From contig NW_027464602.1 in assembly GCF_043290135.1 (NCBI RefSeq), forward strand, positions 2,170,001-2,234,000: a DNA stretch of 64,000 nt. Direction: 5' to 3'. This stretch comes from Rhipicephalus microplus. Taxonomy: Eukaryota > Arthropoda > Arachnida > Ixodida > Ixodidae. The notes under the pieces are model-generated. The model worked only from the letters and a program-made list of their open reading frames with translations. It was not told the origin of the DNA and did no database searches. The position numbers and the translations under genes are program-made. Shown here piece after piece: positions 42,300 through 56,220 of the stretch (the first letter of the stretch is position 1; every line of letters begins with the position of its first letter).

Positions 42300-45200
42300 A
42301 CGGGGACAGTCCTGCTCCACTCTCACCACCATCAGAACATATCTTCAAAGCTATCAGAACAAAGAAAAAAAAGCGCCACGCCATCATCGAGTGGGCTCGA
42401 ACCTCCAACCTTTCGGTTAACAACCGATCGCGCAAGCCAATTGCACCACGGAGACAGTCCTGCTCCACACTCACCACCGTCAAAACATTTCTTCAGAGCT
42501 ATCACCCCAAAGAAAAAAAAGCGCCGCACCACCACCGGGTAGGCTCGAAACTCCAACCTTTCGGTTAACAGCCGATCGCGCTAGCCAATTGCGCCATGGA
42601 GACAGTCCTGCTCCACTCTCACCACCATCAGAACATATCTTCAAAGCCATCAGCCCAAAGAAAAAAAAGCACCGCACCACCACCGGGTGGGCTCGAACCT
42701 CCAACCTTTCGGTTAACAGCCAATCGCGCTAGCCACTTGCGCCACGGAGACAGTCCTGCTCCACTCTCACCACCATCAGAACATATCTTCAAAGCTATTA
42801 GCGCTAAGAAAAAAAGCGCCGCGCCAACACCGGGTGGGCTCGAACCTCCAACCTTTCGGTTAACAGCCGATCGCGCTAACCCAATGCGCCACGGGGACAG
42901 TCTTGCTCCACTCTCACCACCATCAGAACATATCTTCAAAGCCATCAGCCCAAAGAAAAAAAACACCGCACCACCACCGGGTGGGCTCGAACCTCCAACC
43001 TTTCGGTTAACAGCCAATTGCGCTAGCCAATTGCGCCACGGAGACAGTCCTGCTCCACTCTCACCACCATCAGAACATATCTTCAAAGCTATTAGCGCAA
43101 AGAAAAAAAGCGCCGCGCCACCACCGGGTGGGCTCGAACCTCCAACCTTTCGGTTAACAGCCGATCGCGCTAATCCAATGCGCCACGGGGACAGTCTTGC
43201 TCCACTCTCACCACCATCAGAACATATCTTCAAAGCTATCAGCGCAAAGAAAAATAGCGCCGCACCACCACCGGGTGGGCTCGAACCTCCAACCTTTCGG
43301 TTAACAGCCGATCGCGCTAGCCAATTGCGCCACGGAGACAGTCTTGCTCCACGCTCAACACCATCAGAACATATCTTCAAAGCTACAAGCGCAAAGAAAA
43401 AAAAGCGCCGCACCACCTCCGGGTGGGCTCGAACCTCCAACCTTTCGGTTAACAGCCAATCGCCTTAGCCAATAGCGCCACAAAGACAGTCCTGCTCCAC
43501 TCTCACCACCATCAGAACATATCTTCAAAGCTATCAGCACAAAGAGAAAAAAGCGCCGCACCACCACCGGGTGGGCTCGAAACTCCAACCTTTCGGTTAA
43601 CAGCCGATCGCGCTAGCCAAATGCGCCAGGGAGACAGTCCTGCTTCACTCTCACCACCATCAGAACATATCTTCAAAGCTATTAGCGCAAAGAAAAAAAG
43701 CGCCGCGCCACCTTCGGGTGGGCTCGAACCTCCAACCTTTCGGTTAACAGCCGATCGCGCTAACCCATTGCGCCACGGGGACAGTCTTGCTCCACTCTCA
43801 CCACTATCAGAACATATCTACAAAGCTATCAGCGCAAAGAAAAAAAAGCGCCGCACCACCACCGGGTGGGCTCGAACCTCCAACCTTTCGGTTAACAGCC
43901 GATTGTGCAAGCCAATTGCGCCACGGAGACAGTCCTGCTCCACTCTCACCACCATCAGAACATATCTTCAAAGCTATCAGCCTAAAGAAAAAAAGCACCG
44001 CACCACCACCGGGTGGGCTCGAACTTCCAGCCTTTCGGTTAACAGCCAATCGCGCTAGCCAATTGCCCCACGGAGACAGCCCTGCTTCACTCTCACCACC
44101 ATCAGAACATATCTTCAAAGCTATCAGCACAAAGAAAAAAAAGCGCCACACCATCATCGGGTGGGCTCGAACCTCCAACCTTTCGGTTAACAGCCGATCG
44201 CGCAAGCCAATTGCGCCACGGAGACAGTCCTGCTCCACACTCACCACCGTCAAAACATTTCTTCTGAGCTATCACCCCAAAGAAAAAAAAGCGCCGCACC
44301 ACCACCGGGTGGGCTCGAACCTCCAACCTTTCAGTTAACAGCCGATCGCGCTAGCCGATTGCGCCACGGAGACAGTCCTGGTCCACTCTCACCACCATTA
44401 GAACATATCTTCAAAGCTATCAGCGCAAAGAAAAAAAAGCGCCGCGCCACCACCGGGTGGGCTCGAACCTCCAACCTTTCGGTTAACAGCCGATCGCGCT
44501 AACCCATTGCGCCACGGGGACAGTCTTCCTCCACTCTCACCACTATCAGAACATATCTTCAAAGCTATCAGCGCAAAGAAAAAAAGCGCCGCACCACCAC
44601 CGGGTGGGCTCGAACCTCCAACCTTTCGGTTAACAGCCGATCGCGCTAGCCAATTGCGCCACAGAGACAGTCTTGCTCCACTCTCAACACCATCAGAACA
44701 TATCTTCAAAGCTACAAGCGCAAAGAAAAAAAAGCGCCGCACCACCACCGGGTGGGCTCGAACCTCCAACCTTTCGGTTAACAGCCGATCGCGCCAGCCA
44801 ATTGCGCCAGGGAGACAGTCCTGCTCCACTCTCACCACCATCAGAACATATCTTCAAAGCTATCAGCCCAAAGAAAAAAAGCACCGCACCACCACCGGGT
44901 GGGCTGGAACCTCCAACCTTTCGGTTAACAGCCAATCGCGTTAGCCAATTGCGCCACGGACACAGTCCTGCTCCACTCTCACCACCATCAGAACATATCT
45001 TAAAGCTATCAGCACAAAGAGAAAAAAGCGCCGCACCACCACCGGGTGGGCTCGAAACTGCAACCTTTCGGTTAACAGCCGATCGGGCTAGCCAATTGCG
45101 CCATGGAGACAGTCCTGCTCCACTCTCACCACCATCAGAACATATCTTCAAAGCTATTACCACAAAGAAAAAAAGCGCCGCAACACCACCGGGTTGGCTC

Positions 45201-48200
45201 GAACCTCCAACCTTTCGGTTAACAGCCGATCGCGCTAGCCAATTGCGCCACGAAGACAGTCCTGCTGCACTCTCACCACCATCAGAACATATCTTCAAAG
45301 CTATTACCGCAAAGAAAAAAGCAACACACCACTCCCGGGAGGGCTCGAAATTCCAACCTTTCGGTTAACAGCCGATCGCGCTAGCCCATTGCGCCACGGA
45401 GACAGTCTTGCTCCACTCTCACCACCATCAGAACATATCTTCAAACTATCAGCGCAAAAAAAGCGCAGCACCACCACCGGGTGGGCTCGAAATTCCAACC
45501 TTTTGGTTAACAGCCGATCGCGCTTGCCCATTGCGCCACGGGGACAGTCTTGCTCCACTCTCACCACCATCAGAACATATCATCAAAGCTATCAGCACAA
45601 AGAGAAAAAAGCGCCGCACCACCATTGGGTGGGCTCGAAACTCCAACCTTTCGGTTAACAGCCGATAGCGCTAGCCAATTGCGCCATGGAGACAGTCCTG
45701 CTCCACTCTCACCACCATCAGAACATATCTTCAAAGCTATTACCACAAAGAAAAAAGCAACACACCACTCCTGGGAGGGATCGAAACTCCAACCTTTCAG
45801 TTAACAGCTGATCGCGCTAGCCCATTGCGCAACGGAGACAGCCTTGCTCCAATCTCAACACCATCAGAAAATATCTTCAAAGCTATTAGCGCAAAGAAAA
45901 AAAGCGCCGCACCACCACCGGGTGGGCTCGAACATCCAACCTTTCGGTTAACAGCCGATCGCGCTAGCCAATTGCGCCACGGAGACAGTCCTGCTCCACT
46001 CTCACCACCATCAGAACATATCTTCAAAGCTATCAGAACAAAGAAAAAAAAGCGCCACGCCATCATCGGGTGGGCTCGAACCTCCAACCTTTCGGTTAAC
46101 AACCGATCGCGCAAGCCAATTGCACCACGGAGACAGTCCTGCTCCACACTCACCACCGTCAAAACATTTCTTCAGAGCTATCACCCCAAAGAAAAAAAAG
46201 CGCCGCACCACCACCGGGTAGGCTCGAAACTCCAACCTTTCGGTTAACAGCCGATCGCGCTAGCCAATTGCGCCATGGAGACAGTCCTGCTCCACTCTCA
46301 CCACCATCAGAACATATCTTCAAAGCCATCAGCCCAAAGAAAAAAAAGCACCGCACCACCACCGGGTGGGCTCGAACCTCCAACCTTTCGGTTAACAGCC
46401 AATCGCGCTAGCCAATTGCGCCACGGAGACAGTCCTGCTCCACTCTCACCACCATCAGAACATATCTTCAAAGCTATTAGCGCAAAGATAAAAAGCGCCG
46501 CGCCACCACCGGGTGGGCTCGAACATCCAACCTTTCGGTTAACAGCCGATCGCGCTAATCCAATGCGCCACGGGGACAGTCTTGCTCCACTCTCACCACC
46601 ATCAGAACATATCTTCAAAGCTATCAGCGCAAAGAAAAATAGCGCCGCACCACCACCGGGTGGGCTCGAACCTCCAACCTTTCGGTTAACAGCCGATCGC
46701 GCTAGCCAATTGCGCCACGGAGACAGTCTTGCTCCACGCTCAACACCATCAGAACATATCTTCAAAGCTACAAGCGCAAAGAAAAAAAAGCGCCGCACCA
46801 CCTCCGGGTGGGCTCGAACCTCCAACATTTCGGTTAACAGCCAATCGCCTTAGCCAATAGCGCCACAAAGACAGTCCTGCTCCACTCTCACCACCATCAG
46901 AACATATCTTCAAAGCTATCAGCACAAAGAGAAAAAAGCGCCGCACCACCACCGGGTGGGCTCGAAACTCCAACCTTTCGGTTAACAGCCGATCGCGCTA
47001 GCCAAATGCGCCAGGGAGACAGTCCTGCTTCACTCTCACCACCATCAGAACATATCTTCAAAGCTATTAGCGCAAAGAAAAAAAGCGCCGCGCCACCTTC
47101 GGGTGGGCTCGAACCTCCAACCTTTCGGTTAACAGCCGATCGCGCTAACCCATTGCGCCACGGGGACAGTCTTGCTCCACTCTCACCACTATCAGAACAT
47201 ATCTACAAAGCTATCAGCGCAAAGAAAAAAAGCGCCGCACCACCACCGGGTGGGCTCGAACCTCCAACCTTTCGGTTAACAGCCGATTGTGCAAGCCAAT
47301 TGCGCCACGGAGACAGTCCTGCTCCACTCTCACCACCATCAGAACATATCTTCAAAGCTATCAGCCTAAAGAAAAAAAGCACCGCACCACCACCGGGTGG
47401 GCTCGAACTTCCAGCCTTTCGGTTAACAGCCAATCGCGCTAGCCAATTGCCCCACGGAGACAGCCCTGCTTCACTCTCACCACCATCAGAACATATCTTC
47501 AAAGCTATCAGCACAAAGAAAAAAAAGCGCCACACCATCATCGGGTGGGCTCGAACCTCCAACCTTTCGGTTAACAGCCGATCGCGCAAGCCAATTGCGC
47601 CACGGAGACAGTCCTGCTCCACACTCACCACCGTCAAAACATTTCTTCTGAGCTATCACCCCAAAGAAAAAAAAGCGCCGCACCACCACCGGGTGGGCTC
47701 GAACCTCCAATCTTTCAGTTAACAGCCGATCGCGCTAGCCGATTGCGCCACGGAGACAGTCCTGGTCCACTCTCACCACCATCAGAACATATCTTCAAAG
47801 CTATCAGCGCAAAGAAAAAAAAGCGCCGCGCCACCACCGGGTGGGCTCGAACCTCCAACCTTTCGGTTAACAGCCGATCGCGCTAACCCATTGCGCCACG
47901 GGGACAGTCTTCCTCCATTCTCACCACAATCAGAACATATCTTCAAAGCTATCAGCGCAAAGAAAAAAAAGCGCCGCACCACCACCGGGTGGGCTCGAAC
48001 CTCCAACCTTTCGGTTAACAGCCGATCGCGCTAGCCAATTGCGCCACAGAGACAGTCTTGCTCCACTCTCAACACCATCAGAACATATCTTCAAAGCTAC
48101 AAGCGCAAAGAAAAAAAAGCGCCGCATCACCACCACCGGGTGGGCACGAACCTCCAACCTTTCGGTTAACAGCCGATCGCGCTAGCCAATTGCGCCACGG

Positions 48201-49100
48201 GGACAGTCTTGCTCCACTCTCACCACCATCAGAACATATCTTCAAAGCTATCAGCGCAAAGAAAAAAAAGCGCCGCACCACCACCGGGTGGGCTCGAACC
48301 TCCAACCTTTCGGTTAACAGCCGATCGCGCCAGCCAATTGCGCCAGGGAGACAGTCCTGCTCCACTCTCACCACCATCAGAACATATCTTCAAAGCTATC
48401 AGCCCAAAGAAAAAAAGCACCGCACCACCACCGGGTGGGCTGGAACCTCCAACCTTTCGGTTAACAGCCAATCGCGTTAGCCAATTGCGCCACGGAGACA
48501 GTCCTGCTCCACTCTCACCACCATCAGAACATATCTTAAAGCTATCAGCACAAAGAGAAAAAAGCGCCGCACCACCACCGGGTGGGCTCGAAACTGCAAC
48601 CTTTCGGTTAACAGCCGATCGGGCTAGCCAATTGCGCCATGGAGACAGTCCTGCTCCACTCTCACAACCATCAGAACATATCTTCAAAGCTATTACCACA
48701 AAGAAAAAAAGCGCCGCAACACCACCGGGTTGGCTCGAACCTCCAACCTTTCGGTTAACAGCCGATCGCGCTAGCCAATTGCGCCAAGAAGACAGTCCTG
48801 CTGCACTCTCACCACCATCAGAACATATCTTCAAAGCTATTACCGCAAAGAAAAAAGCAACACACCACTCCCGGGAGGGCTCGAAATTCCAACCTTTCGG
48901 TTAACAGCCGATCGCGCTAGCCCATTGCGCCACGGAGACAGTCTTGCTCCACTCTCACCACCATCAGAACATATCTTCAAACTATCAGCGCAAAAAAAGC
49001 GCAGCACCACCACCGGGTGGGCTCGAAATTCCAACCTTTTGGTTAACAGCCGATCGCGCTTGCCCATTGCGCCACGGGGACAGTCTTGCTCCACTCTCAC
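42300..49100. repeat. Higher-order duplication inside the array, offset about 3.4-3.7 kb
   Basis: The block from about 42,330 to 45,660 recurs from about 46,010 to 49,100. The offset is 3,679 at the start (42,332/46,011, 42,628/46,307). It falls to 3,385 after two units missing from the second copy (43,364/46,749, 43,621/47,006), then rises to about 3,536 after one extra unit (44,693/48,229). A third copy of part of it follows the I/R1-like element from 34,838. The tract records unit gains and losses after duplication. Confidence 0.8.
43364..43375. other. Empty-site paralogue of the I/R1-like insertion
   Basis: TCAGAACATATC occurs once here, between flanks that match both sides of the inserted element. 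The left flank has an AAAAATAGCGCC unit with CCACGCTCAACACC. The right flank has CTACAAGCGC, a CCACCTCCGGG unit and AATAGCGCCACAAAG. A second such site is at 46,749-46,760. These uninterrupted copies confirm the element's boundaries and the 12-base duplication. Confidence 0.85.
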
Positions 49101-51499
49101 CACCATCAGAACATATCATCAAAGCTATCAGCCCAAAGAAAAAAAAGCGCCGCACCACCACCGGGTGGGCTCGAACCTTCAACCTTTCGGTTAACAGCCG
49201 ATCGCACTAGCCAATTGCGCCACGGAGGCAGTCGTGCTCCACTCTTACCACCATCAGAACATATCTTCAAAGCTATCAGCACAAAGAAAAAGCAACACAC
49301 CACTCCCGGGAGGGCTCGAACCTCCAACTTTTCGGTTAAACGCCGATCGCGCTTGCCAATTGCTCCACGGAGACAGTCCTGCTCCACTCTCACCACCATT
49401 AGAACATATCTTTCAAGCTATCAGCCCAAAGAAAAAAAAAAGCGCCGCACCACCACCGGGTGGGCTCGAACCTCCAACCTTTTGGTTAACGGCCGATCGC
49501 GCTAGCCAATTGCGCCACGGAGACAATCGTGCTCCACGCTCACCAACATCAGAAAATATCTTCAAAGCTATCATCGCAAAGAAAAAAGCAATACACCCCA
49601 CCCGGGAGGGCTCGAACCTCCAACTTTTCGGTTAAAAGCCGATCGCGCTAGCCAATGGCGCCACGGGGACAGTCCTGCTCCACTCTCACCACCGTCAGAA
49701 CATTTCTTCAGAGCTATCAGCCTAAAGAAAAAAAGCGCCGCACCACCACCGGGTGGGCTCGAACCGACAACCTTTCGGTTGACAGCCGATCGCGCTAGCC
49801 AATTGCGCCACAGAGACAGTCGTGCTTCACTCTCACCACCGTCAGACCATTTCTTCAGAGCTATCGCCCCAAAGAAAAAAAAGCGCCGCACCACCACCGG
49901 GTGGGCTCGAACCTCCACCCTTTCGGTTAAAAGTTGATCGCGCTAGCCAATTGCGCCACGGAGACAGTCCTGCTCCACTCTCACCACCGTCAGAACATTT
50001 CTTCAGAGCTATCAGCCCAAAGAAGAAAAAGCGCCGCACCACCACCGGGTGGGCTCGAAACTCCAACCTTTCGGTTATCAGCCGATCGCGCTAGCCAATT
50101 GCGCCATGAAGACAGTCCTGCTCCACTCTCACCACCATCAGAACATATCTTCAAAGCTATTAACGCAAAGAAAAAAAGCGCCGCGCCACCACCGGGTGGG
50201 TTCGAACCTCCAACCTTTCGTTTAACAGCCAATCGCGCTAGCCAATTGCGCCACGGAGACAGTCCTGCTCCACTCTCACCACCATCAGAACATATCTTCA
50301 AAGCTATCAGCACAAAGAAAAAAAGCGCCGCACCACCACCGGGTAGGCTCGAAACTCCAACCTTTCGGTTAACAGCCGATCGCGCTAGCCAATTGCGCCA
50401 TGGAGACAGTCCTGCTCCACTCTCACCACCATCAGAACATATCTTCAAAGTTATTACCACAAAGAAAAAAGCAACACACCACTCCTGGGAGGGCTCGAAC
50501 CTCCAACCTTTTGGTTAACAGCCGATCGCGCAAGCCAATTGCGCCACGGAGACAGTCCTGCTCCACTCTCACCACCATCAGAACATATCTTCAAAGCTAT
50601 TAGCGCAAAGAAAAAAAGCGCCGCGCCACCACCGGGTGGGCTCGAACCTCCAACCTTTCGGTTAACAGCCGATCGCGCTAACCCAATGCGCCACGGGGAC
50701 AGTCTTGCTCCACTCTCACCACCATCAGAACATATCTTCAAAGCTATCAGCGCAAAGAAAAAAAAGCGCCGCACCACCACCGGGGGGCTCGAACCTCCAA
50801 CCTTTCGGTTAACAGCCGATCGCGCTAGCCAATTGCGCCACGGAGACAGTCTTGCTCCTCTCTCAACACCATCAGAACATATCTTCAAAGCTACAAGCGC
50901 AAAGAAAAAAAAGCGCCGCACCACCACCGGGTGGGCTCGAACCTCCAACCTTTCGGTTAACAGCCAATCGCGTTAGCCAATTGTGCCACAGAGACAGTCC
51001 TGCTCCACTCTCACCACCATCAGAACATATCTTCAAAGCTATCAGCACAAAGAGAAAAAAGCGCCGCACCACCACCGGGTGGGCTCGAAACTCCAACCTT
51101 TCGGTTAACAGCCGATCGCGCTAGCCAATTGCACCATGGAGACAGTCCTGCTCCACTCTCACCACCGTCAGAACATATCTTCAAAGCTATTACCACAAAG
51201 AAAAAAGCAACACACCACTCCTGGGAGGGCTCGAAACTCCAACCTTTCGGTTAACAGCTGATCGCGCTAGCCCATTGCGCCACGGAGACAGCCTTGCTCA
51301 AATCTCAACACCATCAGAACATATCTTCAAAGCTATTAGCGCAAAGAAAAAAAGCGCCGCACCACCACCGGGTGGGCTCGAACATCCAACCTTTCGGTTA
51401 ACAGCCGATCGCGCTAGCCAATTGCGCCACGGAGACAGTCCTGCTCCACTCTCACCACCATCAGAACATATCTTCAAAGCTATGAGTGCAAAGAAAAAA

Positions 51500-54400
51500 G
51501 CAGCACACCACTCCCGGGAGGGCTCGAAACTCCAACCTTTCGGTTAACAGCCGATCGCGCTAGCCCATTGCGCCACGGGGACAGTCTTGCTCCACTCTCA
51601 CCACCATCAGTACATATCTTCAAAGCTATCAGCACAAAGAAAAAAAAACGCCGCACCACCACCGGGTGGGCTCGAACCTCCAACCTTTCGGTTAACAGCC
51701 GATCGCGCAAGGCAATTGCGCCACGGAGACAGTCCTGCACCACTCTCACCACCATCAGAACATATCTTCAAAGCTATCTGCCCAAAGAAAAAAAGCACCG
51801 CACCACCACCGGGTGGGCTCGAACCTCCAACCTTTCGGTCAACAGGTAATCGCGCTAGCCAATTGCGCCACGGAGACAGTCCTGCTCCACTCTCACCACC
51901 ATCAGAACATATCTTCAAAGCTATCAGCACAAAGAAAAAAATGCGGCACACCATCACCGCGTGGGCTCGAACCTCCAACCTTTCGGTTAACAGCCGATCG
52001 CGCTAGCCAAATGCGCCACGGAGACAGTCGTGCTCCACTCTCACCACCATCAGAACATATCTTCAAAGCTATCAGCCCAAAGAAAAAAAAGCGCCGCACC
52101 ACCTCCGGGTGGGCTCGAACCTCCAACCTTTCGGTTAACAGCCGATCGCGCTAGCCTATTGCCCCACGGAGACAGTCGTGCTCCACTCTCACCACCGTCA
52201 GAACATTTCTTCAGAGCTATCACCCCAAAGAAAAAAAAGAGCCGCAGCACCACCGGGTGGGCTCGAACCTCCAACCTTTCGGTTAACAGCCGATCGCGCT
52301 AGCCAATTGCGCCACGAAGACAGTCCTGCTGCACTCTCACCACCATCAGAACATATCTTCAAACTATCAGCGCAAAAAAAAGTGCCGCACCACCACCGGG
52401 TGGGCTCGAAACTCCAACCTTTTGGTTAACAGCCGATCGCGCTAGCCAATTGCGCCACAGAGACAATCTTGCTCCACTTTCAACACCATCAGAACATATC
52501 TTCAAAGCTACAAGCGCAAAGAAAAAAAAGCGCCGCACCACCACCGGGTGGGCTCGAACCTCCAACCTTTCGGTTAACAGCCGATCGCGCTAGCCAATTG
52601 CGCCACAGGGACAGTCTTGCTCCATCCTCACCACCATCAGAACATATCTTCAAAGCTATCAGCGCAAAGAAAAAAAAGCGCCGCACCACCACCGGGTGTG
52701 CTCGAACCTCCAACCTTTCGGTTAACAGCCGATCGCGCTAGCCAATTGCGCCAGGGAGACAGTCCTGCTCCACTCTCACCGCCATCAGAACATATCTTCA
52801 AAGCTATCAGCCCAAAGAAAAAAAAGCACCGCACCACCACCGGGTGGGCTCGAACCTCCAACCTTTCGTTTAACAGCCAATCGCGCTAGCCAATTGCGCC
52901 ACGGAGACAGTCCTGCTCCACTCTCACCACCATCAGAACATATCTTCAAAGCTATCAGCACAAAGACAAAAAAGCGCCGCACCACCACCGGGTAGGCTCG
53001 AAACTCCAACCTTTCGGTTAACAGGCGATCGCGCTAGCCAATTGCGCCATGGAGACAGTCCTGCTCCACTCTCACCACCATCAGAACATATCTTCAAAGC
53101 TATTACCACAAAGAAAAAAGCAACACACCACTCCTGGGAGGGCTCGAACCTCCAACCTTTTGGTTAACAGCCGATCGCGCAAGCCAATTGCGCCACGGAG
53201 ACAGTCCTGCTCCACTCTCACCACCATCAGAACATATCTTCAAAGCTATTAGCGCAAAGAAAAAAAGCGCCGCGCCACCACCGGGTGGGCTCGAACCTCC
53301 AACCTTTCGGTTAACAGCCGATCGCGCTAACCCAATGCGCCACGGGGACAGTCTTGCTCTACTCTCACCACCATCATAACATATCTTCAAAGCTATCAGC
53401 GCAAAGAAAAAAAAAGCGCCGCACCACCACCGGGTGGGCTCGAACCTCCAACCTTTCGGTTAACAGCCGATCGCGCTAGCCAATTGCGCCACGGAGACAG
53501 TCTTGCTCCACTCTCAACACCATCAGAACATAGCTTCAAAGCTATCAGCACAAAGAAAAAAAACGCCGCACCACCACCGGGTTGGCTCGAAACTCCAACC
53601 TTTCGGTTAACAGCCGATCGCGCTAGCCAATTGCGCCATGGAGACAGTCCTGCTCCACTCTCACCACCATCAGAACATATCTTCAAAGCTATTACCACAA
53701 AGAAAAAAGCAACACACCACTCCTGGGAGGGCTCGAACCTCCAACCTTTTGGTTAACAGCCGATCGCGCAAGCCAATTGCGCCACGGAGACAGTCCTGCT
53801 CCACTCTCACCACCATCAGAACATATCTTCAAAGCTATTAGCGCAAAGAAAAAAAGCGCCGCGCCACCACCGGGTGGGCTCGAACCTCCAACCTTTCGGT
53901 TAACAGCCGATCGCGCTAGCCAATTGCGCCACGGAGACAGTCCTGCTCCACTCTCACCACCATCAGAACATATCTTCAAAGCTATTAGTGCAAAGAAAAA
54001 AGCAGCACACCACTCCCGGGAGGGCTCGAAACTCCAACCTTTCGGTTAACAGCCGATCGCGCTAGCCCATTGCGCCACGGGGACAGGCTTGCTCCACTCT
54101 CACCACCATCAGTACATATCTTCAAATCTATCAGCACAAAGAAAAAAAAACGCCGCACCACCACCGGGTGGGCTCGAACCTCCAACCTTTCGGTTAACAG
54201 CCGATCGCGCAAGGCAATTGCGCCACGGAGACAGTCCTGCTCCACTCTCACCACCATCAGAACATATCTTCAAAGCTATCGGCCCAAAGAAAAAAAGCAC
54301 CGCACCACCACCGGGTGGGCTCGAACCTCCAACCTTTCGGTCAACAGGTAATCGCGCTAGCCAATTGCGCCACGGAGACAGTCCTGCTCCACTCTCACCA

Positions 54401-55506
54401 CCATCAGAACATATCTTCAAAGCTATCAGCACAAAGAAAAAAAAGCGGCACACCATCACCGCGTGGGCTCGAACCTCCAACCTTTCGGTTAACAGCCGAT
54501 CGCGCTAGCCAAATGCGCCACGGAGACAGTCGTGCTCCACTCTCACCACCATCAGAACATATCTTCAAAGCTATCAGCCCAAAGAAAAAAAAGCGCCGCA
54601 CCACCTCCGGGTGGGCTCGAACCTCCAACCTTTCGGTTAACAGCCGATCGCGCTAGCCTATTGCCCCACGGAGACAGTCGTGCTCCACTCTCACCACCGT
54701 CAGAACATTTCTTCAGAGCTATCACCCCAAAGAAAAAAAAGAGCCGCAGCACCACCGGGTGGGCTCGAACCTCCAACCTTTCGGTTAACAGCCGATCGCG
54801 CTAGCCAATTGCGCCACGAAGACAGTCCTGCTGCACTCTCACCACCATCAGAACATATCTTCAAACTATCAGCGCAAAAAAAAGTGCCGCACCACCACCG
54901 GGTGGGCTCGAAACTCCAACCTTTTGGTTAACAGCCGATCGCGCTAGCCAATTGCGCCACAGAGACAGTCTTGCTCCACTTTCAACACCATCAGAACATA
55001 TCTTCAAAGCTACAAGCGCAAAGAAAAAAAAGCGCCGCACCACCACCGGGTGGGCTCGAACCTCCAACCTTTCGGTTAACAGCCGATCGCGCTAGCCAAT
55101 TGCGCCACAGGGACAGTCTTGCTCCACCCTCACCACCATCAGAACATATCTTCAAAGCTATCAGCGCAAAGAAAAAAAAGCGCCGCACCACCACCGGGTG
55201 TGCTCGAACCTCCAACCTTTCGGTTAACAGCCGATCGCGCTAGCCAATTGCGCCAGGGAGACAGTCCTGCTCCACTCTCACCGCCATCAGAACATATCTT
55301 CAAAGCTATCAGCCCAAAGAAAAAAAAGCACCGCACCACCACCGGGTGGGCTCGAACCTCCAACCTTTCGTTTAACAGCCAATCGCGCTAGCCAATTGCG
55401 CCACGGAGACAGTCCTGCTCCACTCTCACCACCATCAGAACATATCTTCAAAGCTATCAGCACAAAGACAAAAAAGCGCCGCACCACCACCGGGTAGGCT
55501 CGAAAC
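51500..55506. repeat. Higher-order duplication, offset 2,502 bp (about 17 units)
   Basis: Positions 51,607, 51,902, 52,050, 52,359, 52,489 and 52,785 have near-identical counterparts at +2,502 (54,109, 54,404, 54,552, 54,861, 54,991 and 55,287). A similar pair with offset 2,501 links 39,242 and 41,743. The second copy is cut by the CR1-like element at 55,506. The corresponding uncut site is at 53,004/53,005. Confidence 0.8.
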
Positions 55507-55508
55507 GG

Positions 55509-56194
55509 AGTGGGTGTGGCGGACCAGGCCTCGCCATGCTGCCTAATAGGCCGTTCCTCTGCGTTATGCAGGTCCTGCTGGCGCAATTGGCCGCTCTTCA
55601 GTCGGTCGGGATTCAGCCGGACGGGACTCAATTCGATGCACGCGCGGATCCAACAGTTCTACTGGCGCAGTTGGCCGCTCTTCAGTCGGTCGGGATTCAG
55701 CCGGACGGGACTCAATTCGATGCACGCGCGGATCCTACATTACGCTCTGCACCGCATCGTCAGTGCTTCTGGCCTCACGTTATAAACCCGCCATACCACG
55801 TGACTCCTTCAGACGCCTTTATAAGAGCCATGCCGCATCGCTTCAACTTCAGTGGGTGTGGCGGACCAGGCCTCGCCATGCTGCCTAATAGGCCGTTCCT
55901 CTGCGTTATGCAGGTCCTGCTGGCGCAATTGGCCGCTCTTCAGTCGGTCGGGATTCAGCCGGACGGGACTCAATTCGATGCACGCGCGGATCCAACAGTT
56001 CTACTGGCGCAGTTGGCCGCTCTTCAGTCGGTCGGGATTCAGCCGGACGGGACTCAATTCGATGCACGCGCGGATCCTACATTACGCTCTGCACCGCATC
56101 GTCAGTGCTTCTGGCCTCACGTTATCAATCCCGCCATACCACGTGACTCCTTCAGACGCCTTTATAAGAGCCATGCCGCATCGCTTCAACTTCA
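55509..56194 (+). repeat. Two 5' promoter monomers (342-343 bp) of the CR1-like element
   Basis: The word GTGGGTGTGGCGGACCAGG begins at 55,510, 55,852 and 56,195, so two full monomers and the start of a third are present. Each full monomer contains two copies of an 84-bp subrepeat starting CTGGCGCA (for example 55,578 and 55,662), then CCACGTGA and TATAAGAG near its 3' end. The monomers are CpG-rich and differ by few bases. The 231-codon open frame at 55,536-56,231 follows from the repeat and would act as an upstream frame in RNAs starting at the first monomer. Confidence 0.88.
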
Positions 56195-56197
56195 GTG
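56163..56197 (+). promoter_or_regulatory. TATA box and TCAGT initiator at the monomer boundary
   Basis: TATAAG starts at 56,163 and TCAGTG starts at 56,192, which puts the initiator A (56,194) 31 bases downstream of the first T. TCAGT is the arthropod initiator consensus. The same pair occurs one monomer earlier (TATAAG at 55,820, TCAGTG ending the first monomer). The inserted copy itself begins within AGTGGGTG at 55,509, exactly at the predicted start site. These would be Pol II promoters. Confidence 0.8.
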
Positions 56198-56220
56198 GGT
56201 GTGGCGGACCAGGCCTCGCC

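Larger units (their letters stand above)
34838..55506 (-). repeat. tRNA-Asn-like 148-bp tandem array, segment C (about 140 units)
   Basis: This is the longest uninterrupted part of the array, with the same minus-strand orientation throughout. Blocks of units recur in the same order at several distances. For example, the series after 35,083 matches those after 43,621 and 47,006, and the series after 39,242 matches those after 41,743, 52,785 and 55,287. Unit length varies slightly around 148, mainly in the A-run. A triplet expansion (CACCACCACC) occurs at about 48,124 and a 3-base loss at about 50,780. Confidence 0.95.
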
